The notes below the pieces were generated by a model, which was not told the DNA's origin, searched no databases, and saw nothing but the letters and a program-made list of their open reading frames with translations. From assembly GCA_030598305.1 (NCBI GenBank), contig JAUVQC010000038.1:1-9146 (forward strand): a stretch of 9,146 bases of DNA, given 5' to 3'. Numbering within the stretch: position 1 is the first letter of the stretch; every line of letters begins with the position of its first letter. This DNA comes from Actinomycetes bacterium (GTDB lineage: Bacteria > Actinomycetota > Acidimicrobiia > UBA5794). Position numbers and translations under genes: made by a program. Positions 5,169 through 9,146 of the stretch are shown one piece after another.

Positions 5169-5834
5169 CTACCGGTCTTCTTTTGCTTCGTCGTAGTAGT
5201 CGAGACGGTCGAGGGGCTGGACGAGCGAGGTGAGCACATTCATCACGTGTGCCGTTGTGCGCTTCAGGAAGCGGAAGTACAGAGCACGTCCAACCGCATC
5301 GGACGTGTCACCGGTCGACTTGTACGCAGCCTTCACCTCGGAGTCGTACTGGTCGAGAAACGCATCCGCTTTGCCGAGGAGCCGCTGTGCAGCGGCCGAA
5401 TCCTTCGCCTCGAATACGTCCGCAGCGTCAAGAATGAGCCTGCTCACCTTTTCGCGGTAGTCGTCGAGCTCGTCCTCATCCGGAGCACCTTCGAAATTTG
5501 CACCAAATTTGACGAGGTCGTACATGTTCTTCGAATAGTCACCAATACGCTCGGCGTCCTTGACGATCGACGCGTACTGGAGCACGAGGGGTAGGTCGGA
5601 ACCGTTGACCGCGGCGTGGATCATGAGCGTGCGACGCACATCCTGCTGTGCCTCGTTGATGCCCTTGTCGGTATCGCGGACTTCCTTCTTTGTCGCCTTG
5701 GACTTTCCACCACCAAAGAGCGCGTCTGTTGCAGCGGTGAAGACGTCATTGCCGTCGCGCAGCATCCCGACGATCCATGCTTCGACCTCCTCGAGTTCGT
5801 TGCTCGCCCCGCTCCTGAAGAATTCCATTACCAC
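5169..5834 (-). CDS. PhoU-domain protein, partner of the Na+/phosphate cotransporter
   Basis: This protein of about 221 residues is mostly alpha-helical and PhoU-like. PhoU proteins moderate phosphate uptake and signalling by binding transporters or histidine kinases, with metal held by acidic E/D-x-x-x-D motifs. The first motif is clear: KDAERIGDYSKNM (about 92-104 from the GTG start). The equivalent place in the second half reads KRTTAHVMN and lacks the acidic residues. I place the start at the GTG (5834-5832) because GGAG lies 6 nt before it. The ATG at 5828 and the TTG at 5846 are alternatives with poorer spacing. The gene follows the cotransporter gene by 15 nt in the same direction. In many bacteria a PhoU domain is fused to the end of NptA-type transporters; here it is a separate protein. 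Confidence 0.85.
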   Translation of the reverse strand: MVMEFFRSGASNELEEVEAWIVGMLRDGNDVFTAATDALFGGGKSKATKKEVRDTDKGINEAQQDVRRTLMIHAAVNGSDLPLVLQYASIVKDAERIGDYSKNMYDLVKFGANFEGAPDEDELDDYREKVSRLILDAADVFEAKDSAAAQRLLGKADAFLDQYDSEVKAAYKSTGDTSDAVGRALYFRFLKRTTAHVMNVLTSLVQPLDRLDYYDEAKEDR

Positions 5835-5849
5835 GATTGTCTCCAATCC

Positions 5850-7007
5850 CTAGCTAAGTACCAAGATACCCACGATTGGTATGGCGATGAACACCGTGGC
5901 TGTATAGGCCACCGCAATCCACTTCCTGGTCACTGCGATGTGCGCCAGCTTCTCGGAAAGGATCACCGGAACATACCGAACCTTGCCCCATGGGTAAATG
6001 ATGAGAATGGCCACCACGTTGAACAGGAGATGCACGAGGGCGATCGTCATGCCGTTCGGTACGCCGGTGGCGAGGGCAGCAAGAAGAGCGGTGACTGTCG
6101 TCCCGATGTTCGCGCCAAGCGTGATCGGGTATGCGTTGCGAACCATGAGCATGCCCGACGCGACGATCGGCACGAGAATCGAGGTGGTGATGCTCGATGA
6201 CTGGACGGCAACAGTGACCAGCACGCCGACCGCCATTCCCACGAGGCCGCTCTTGGCCAGCGCGGCGTTCACTGAGCGCTCGATCCGTGCAGCGATCATG
6301 ATCTTCATGTTCTTGGTGATGTATATGAGTGACACGAAGATGATCGCGATGCCCACGAGGATGAACGCGACGCCTGCTGCAGTCTCGGAGCTGATGAACG
6401 GTTCGATGAGGCGGATGACCTGTTCGGCGCCCCACTTGACGGCGCCCTTGATGGGCGAGTCGAAGGTGGCATCCGCTCCGACGGGGAGCAGGTCTGTCAG
6501 CCATGTCGCGGTCCGTTGCAGGAAGTGCGTCGTGATCTCCAACGGCAGCAGTATCGCCACAGCGATGAGGTTGAAGACGTCGTGCATGGTGGCGGCGCTG
6601 AAGGCAAGGCGGAACTCATCGCCCTTTCTGGCATGAGCAAGGGAGACGATCGTGTTGGTCACAGAGGTACCGATGTTCGCGCCCATGATCATCGGGACGG
6701 CGGTCTCAATTGGGAGTTGGCCAGCAGCGACGAGTCCAACGATGGTCGCCGTTGTCACCGAGGATGACTGCACAAGCACGGTCGCGAGGATCCCAACGAA
6801 GAGCGCAGCAAGGGGGTTGGTTATCCCGTCAAAGAGGCCACCGGCAGTGTCGCTCCCCAGGCCTTTGACACCGGATTCGAGCAGTTTCACGCCAACGAGG
6901 AAGCCGTACAGAAGTGCAACGACAAGAACGGCTCGCAGTGCCGGTGGCAATGTTCGCTTCGGCGGCTCGACGATCGGTGATGTATCGGGCAATTCGGGTT
7001 TGCTCAT
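5850..7007 (-). CDS. Na+/phosphate cotransporter (NptA / PNaS family)
   Basis: This 385-residue integral membrane protein is of the Na+/Pi cotransporter (SLC34-like, NptA) family and imports phosphate with sodium. The family's inverted duplication is visible. The first half has QSSSVTTATIVG from residue 80 and GANIGTS at 109-115; the second half repeats QSSSITTSILVP from 269 and GANIGTT at 298-304. The QSSS motifs form the Na+ and phosphate sites. About eight to ten hydrophobic segments are spread between residue 24 and the end, with a soluble loop at about 160-205. The ATG at 7007 has no strong ribosome binding site. A PhoU-domain gene follows directly, forming a two-gene phosphate unit. Unlike many homologues, it ends without a fused PhoU domain. 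Confidence 0.92.
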   Translation of the reverse strand: MSKPELPDTSPIVEPPKRTLPPALRAVLVVALLYGFLVGVKLLESGVKGLGSDTAGGLFDGITNPLAALFVGILATVLVQSSSVTTATIVGLVAAGQLPIETAVPMIMGANIGTSVTNTIVSLAHARKGDEFRLAFSAATMHDVFNLIAVAILLPLEITTHFLQRTATWLTDLLPVGADATFDSPIKGAVKWGAEQVIRLIEPFISSETAAGVAFILVGIAIIFVSLIYITKNMKIMIAARIERSVNAALAKSGLVGMAVGVLVTVAVQSSSITTSILVPIVASGMLMVRNAYPITLGANIGTTVTALLAALATGVPNGMTIALVHLLFNVVAILIIYPWGKVRYVPVILSEKLAHIAVTRKWIAVAYTATVFIAIPIVGILVLS

Positions 7008-7070
7008 GCGATGACGAGTACCAGTCCTACCGGGTGTCGGTCGCCCGGATTCTATCAGTCTGCCCGGACG
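7008..7070 (-). promoter_or_regulatory. Short intergenic region with possible promoter for the phosphate-transport genes
   Basis: On the - strand TAGAAT (7054-7049) matches 5 of 6 bases of the -10 consensus and would start a transcript near 7042, a leader of about 35 nt. No -35 match is seen at 17 bp. CCGGG (7030-7034) and CCCGG (7044-7048) form an inverted repeat over the predicted start. No Pho-box direct repeats are recognised. It is a weak call. Confidence 0.25.
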
Positions 7071-7529
7071 TTAGATTGCCGCGAGGGCCGCTCCGTAGAG
7101 TTCGTATTCCCGTGGAGTGCCGAGGGAGTCTGTTGCGATCACATCGCGGACGATGCCTTCCTTGTCGAGCACGTAGGTCACGCGGTTCGCTGCGCCGAGA
7201 GCATCGTTGAATGCCCCGTATGCCTTGATCGTTTCACCGTGTGGCCAGAAGTCGGAGAGCACAGGGAAGTCGAAGTCGTTCTCGGTTGCCCATTTCGTAT
7301 TGACAGGCACAGCGTGTGCTGTGATCACAACCACCTTCGCGTTGATATCGGCGAGTTCAGCAAGGCCGTCGCGCAGCTGGCATCCCTCGTTGTCGCAGTG
7401 TCCGGTGAATGGGAATGGGATGAACACGACGAGGATGTTGCTGCCCTTGAGGTCCGAGAGCGAGACCTGTTCCCTGGTCTGGTCGTAGAGCGTGAAGTCG
7501 GGCGCGGGGGTACCGATGATGAGGGTCAT
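7071..7529 (-). CDS. AhpE-like peroxiredoxin
   Basis: This 152-residue thiol peroxidase should reduce hydrogen peroxide, organic peroxides or peroxynitrite in the cytoplasm. It follows mycobacterial AhpE closely by eye: the N-terminal GTPAPDFTL, the active-site segment PFPFTGHC with Thr42 and peroxidatic Cys45, the LSDFWPHG turn (about 91-98), and an AYGAFND...ANR segment with the conserved Arg. AhpE enzymes are usually 1-Cys types recycled by mycothiol and mycoredoxin. Here a second cysteine, Cys50, follows at the C-X4-C spacing seen in PrxQ/BCP proteins, so an internal disulfide is possible. The ribosome binding site AAGGAAGG (7540-7533) is strong. The 76-nt gap upstream contains its own candidate promoter. 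The flanking phosphate-transport genes seem functionally unrelated. Confidence 0.92.
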   Translation of the reverse strand: MTLIIGTPAPDFTLYDQTREQVSLSDLKGSNILVVFIPFPFTGHCDNEGCQLRDGLAELADINAKVVVITAHAVPVNTKWATENDFDFPVLSDFWPHGETIKAYGAFNDALGAANRVTYVLDKEGIVRDVIATDSLGTPREYELYGAALAAI

Positions 7530-7548
7530 GGGCCTTCCTTTGTATGTC

Positions 7549-7584
7549 GGGTGACGGAGTCTATTCCGCGGCCAGACCTCTGGC
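7549..7584 (-). promoter_or_regulatory. Candidate promoter and operator of the peroxiredoxin gene
   Basis: On the - strand TAGACT (7563-7558) could be the -10 element. It lies in a ten-base string, TAGACTCCGT (7563-7554), that also occurs just upstream of tatA (1609-1618 on the + strand). A 6-2-6 inverted repeat, GCCAGA and TCTGGC (7571-7584), sits immediately upstream, in the spacer/-35 area, where a regulator could bind. No -35 consensus is seen. The role is inferred from position only. Confidence 0.3.
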
Positions 7585-7605
7585 TCCCGACTCTGTCTTC
7601 TGGCC

Positions 7606-8739
7606 TCAGAGGGCCGACTCGTCGAGGATCACTCTGGCGTTCCATCCGATGGGGTCGGCGAGTTCATCGAGCGTCGGCATGTTCTCTGGGGCTTCCCACA
7701 CGCGGGTCAGGGCATCCTCGCCCCATCGCTCGGCAACTTCGTCGCAGAATTGTGAGGCATCTCCTGCTCGATAGCGCTCGAGGGTGAGGCCCGCGAACTG
7801 TTGGAGGAAGTGCTCCGTCTTGTCCGGTTCGGTGCGGCGGCGACTGTATGCCTCCTCGATGCGTTCGATGTTCGGGAGTAGCTCAGTTCCCGCAAGGCGC
7901 ACGATCCGATCGGCGTATCCTTCGATGAACGCAGTGAAGGCCTGTACCGCGGCAAGCCGCTGCGGATCGGCAGTGGCCTGGATCAATCCGGCGGGGTCCT
8001 CGCCCTCGCCGAGCATCTGCTGGAGCTCCATCGGGTCGCTCATACCGGTGAGCTTGCCGAGAAGGTCGGAAGTATCGATTTCGACACCGTCGTAGAACGC
8101 CGTGATGAGTTCTACAAAACGACCCCGCACCCACTCAACGGCCATGATCCGATGGAACGCAACCTCGTGGAGGGCGCCCCAGAGCCGGATCTGCCTGTGA
8201 TCGATGCCGTGGTCGATTGCGAAATCGTCGAGGTTCGGGACGATGACATAGGGTCGGTCATGGTCCATGGCTGGGATCCCGGTGTCGAACTGGCCAAGCG
8301 CCCTGTGCGACATGAAACCAACCATCGTCCCTGCCTGGATGCCGAGGAGCGCGGGACCAAGTGGCGCAAGCATCGCCCCCATGCTTCCCATATCGCCGAA
8401 TCCGGGCAGGTCACCCAAATCGGTCAGCCCTGACATTTTGTCCCCGAGCGGTTCGACGAGTACGCGGAACGACTGTTGGTTCTCAGCGGCCCAGGTTGCA
8501 CGGTCCGTGGGGTTCAGCTCGCCTGGCTCGGGGGACGGGAGGTTGGTGACTGCTGAGATACGGACTTCGGCAACGTGAGCAAGTTCGCGATACTCCTCAC
8601 CAACGCCAGGATCGATTGGTTGGGGTTGCCCGGCGAGGGACTTGGTGACCTCGCGTGCCAGTTTCCAGTTGACGGGTCCTGAAGATTGCAGCATCTTGAA
8701 GAGCTGTTCGAAGAGCCCCTCGTCTTCCATCCCGTACAT
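7606..8739 (-). CDS. Zincin-like DUF2342-type putative metallohydrolase
   Basis: This 377-residue protein resembles the actinobacterial DUF2342 / zincin-like family, often annotated as a putative hydrolase or zinc-dependent metalloprotease, sometimes as linked to F420 synthesis; its biochemical role is not established. Visible family features are a helical N-terminus, a Gly- and Met-rich middle stretch (about 115-140), the GQFDTGIP segment after it, a VPNLDDF strand and the putative metal helix WGALHEVAFH. That helix reads His191-Glu192-X3-His196, one residue longer than the textbook HExxH, so zinc binding is uncertain. No signal peptide or membrane helix is seen, so it is probably cytoplasmic. 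The ATG at 8739 has AAGG 9 nt upstream; an ATG at 8730 is an alternative. It follows the htrA stop by 5 nt, so the two are almost certainly one operon. Confidence 0.75.
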   Translation of the reverse strand: MYGMEDEGLFEQLFKMLQSSGPVNWKLAREVTKSLAGQPQPIDPGVGEEYRELAHVAEVRISAVTNLPSPEPGELNPTDRATWAAENQQSFRVLVEPLGDKMSGLTDLGDLPGFGDMGSMGAMLAPLGPALLGIQAGTMVGFMSHRALGQFDTGIPAMDHDRPYVIVPNLDDFAIDHGIDHRQIRLWGALHEVAFHRIMAVEWVRGRFVELITAFYDGVEIDTSDLLGKLTGMSDPMELQQMLGEGEDPAGLIQATADPQRLAAVQAFTAFIEGYADRIVRLAGTELLPNIERIEEAYSRRRTEPDKTEHFLQQFAGLTLERYRAGDASQFCDEVAERWGEDALTRVWEAPENMPTLDELADPIGWNARVILDESAL

Positions 8740-8744
8740 AGGTA

Positions 8745-9146
8745 TCAGCCTTGGAATTCAGCCGGTCGTTGTCCCATGATGACCACGAACGTCATGGTCT
8801 CACCGTTTCGCTTGGCCGTGAACTCGACCTCATCACCCACACGGTACAGGCGCACCGCAAGGACGAGGTCGGATTGGTCTGTGATGGTCTTGCCACCGAT
8901 ACCGATGATCACATCCCCGACCTGGAGACCCGCCAGACCGGCAGCGGAATCCGTTCCTTCGATTGTGTCGATCAAACCACCACCGGGGAAAAGTGCGCCG
9001 TCTGATGCCTGATCGAGATACGTCCCCACTCGCACGCCGAGGAACGGATGCACAACGTCCCCTGTCTCGATGATCTCTGCAGTGATGCGGTCGACGAGTT
9101 CGATCGGGATGGCGTAGCCGATGCCCTCAGGCCCTGCCTGGGACAC
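8745..9146 (-). CDS. HtrA/DegP-type serine protease, C-terminal part with PDZ domain (cut by window end)
   Basis: Only the last 133 residues are present; the gene continues beyond the right end, so no start is called. The fragment opens with GIGYAIPIELVDRI, which matches the final strand of HtrA trypsin-like domains, then HPFLGVRVG and one PDZ domain (about 35-125) with the segment DSAAGLAGLQVGDVIIGIGG that ends in the typical peptide-groove and turn region. The catalytic His-Asp-Ser triad lies outside the window. HtrA proteases clear or refold damaged exported proteins and are usual members of SigE/RpoE regulons; an htrA gene sits in the mycobacterial sigE cluster. Here it is on the opposite strand about 5 kb from the sigma operon, and its promoter is not visible. 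It appears co-transcribed with the zincin-like gene. Confidence 0.88.
   Translation of the reverse strand: MSQAGPEGIGYAIPIELVDRITAEIIETGDVVHPFLGVRVGTYLDQASDGALFPGGGLIDTIEGTDSAAGLAGLQVGDVIIGIGGKTITDQSDLVLAVRLYRVGDEVEFTAKRNGETMTFVVIMGQRPAEFQG

Noticed and set aside
5616..6636. Two + strand open frames of about 200 codons opposite the cotransporter and PhoU-like genes
   Set aside because: Both are mirror frames of strong family members; their His/Asp- or Met/Thr-rich composition is what antisense of membrane-protein codons gives.
7602..7615. GGCC / GGCC inverted repeat at the end of the zincin-like gene as a terminator
   Set aside because: The stem is only 4 bp and no T-run follows on the - strand.
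7011..7787. 258-codon + strand open frame opposite the peroxiredoxin gene
   Set aside because: It is antisense to a clear AhpE-like gene; its translation is low in recognisable structure, and long antisense frames are common in GC-rich DNA.

Overview
The window looks like chromosomal DNA of a moderately GC-rich actinomycete (Actinomycetota). The main support is a WhiB-type [4Fe-4S] protein gene, a family essentially restricted to that phylum. An AhpE-type peroxiredoxin and a DUF2342-type zincin-like protein, both typical of actinomycetes, agree with this. A placement in Acidimicrobiia or a neighbouring class is only a guess. Apart from about 300 bases at the left end, the window is densely coding. 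I see no RNA genes, insertion sequences, CRISPR arrays or other signs of recent transfer.

Left half, + strand: a non-coding stretch with a promoter (1-301), a whiB-like gene (302-589), a membrane-anchored protein of unknown function with a C-terminal domain resembling a degenerate restriction-endonuclease fold (638-1585), a TatA-type Tat translocase subunit (1638-1829), and a three-gene envelope-stress operon. That operon is an ECF sigma factor (1877-2395), a membrane anti-sigma factor with two tandem anti-sigma domains (2383-2991) and an exported RseB/MucB-like protein (2988-3926), joined by 13-nt and 4-nt overlaps. A GGAAC-N17-CGTT promoter, the type read by SigE/SigH/SigR-like ECF factors, lies directly before the sigma gene and implies autoregulation.

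Right half, - strand, reading from right to left: the C-terminal PDZ part of an HtrA/DegP-type protease (cut by the window end), a zincin-like DUF2342-type protein, an AhpE-like peroxiredoxin, a Na+/phosphate cotransporter, a PhoU-domain protein, and an acyl-CoA dehydrogenase of the ACAD10/11 type. The dehydrogenase ends 7 bp from the convergent end of the rseB-like gene.

The most interesting content is the sigma / anti-sigma / RseB operon with tatA before it and an htrA about 5 kb away. It resembles the proteobacterial rpoE-rseA-rseB (plus degP) logic, and also the mycobacterial sigE-rseA-htrA-tatB cluster, within one actinobacterial locus. In the inferred circuit, RseB senses envelope damage outside the membrane, the anti-sigma factor transmits it across the membrane, and the freed sigma factor boosts its own operon and perhaps htrA. 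The most notable details are the ungapped duplication of the anti-sigma domain, in which only the second copy keeps the zinc motif, and the Trp- and Lys-rich C-terminal tail of the RseB-like protein. The remaining genes look like ordinary metabolism and transport with a few residue-level oddities.
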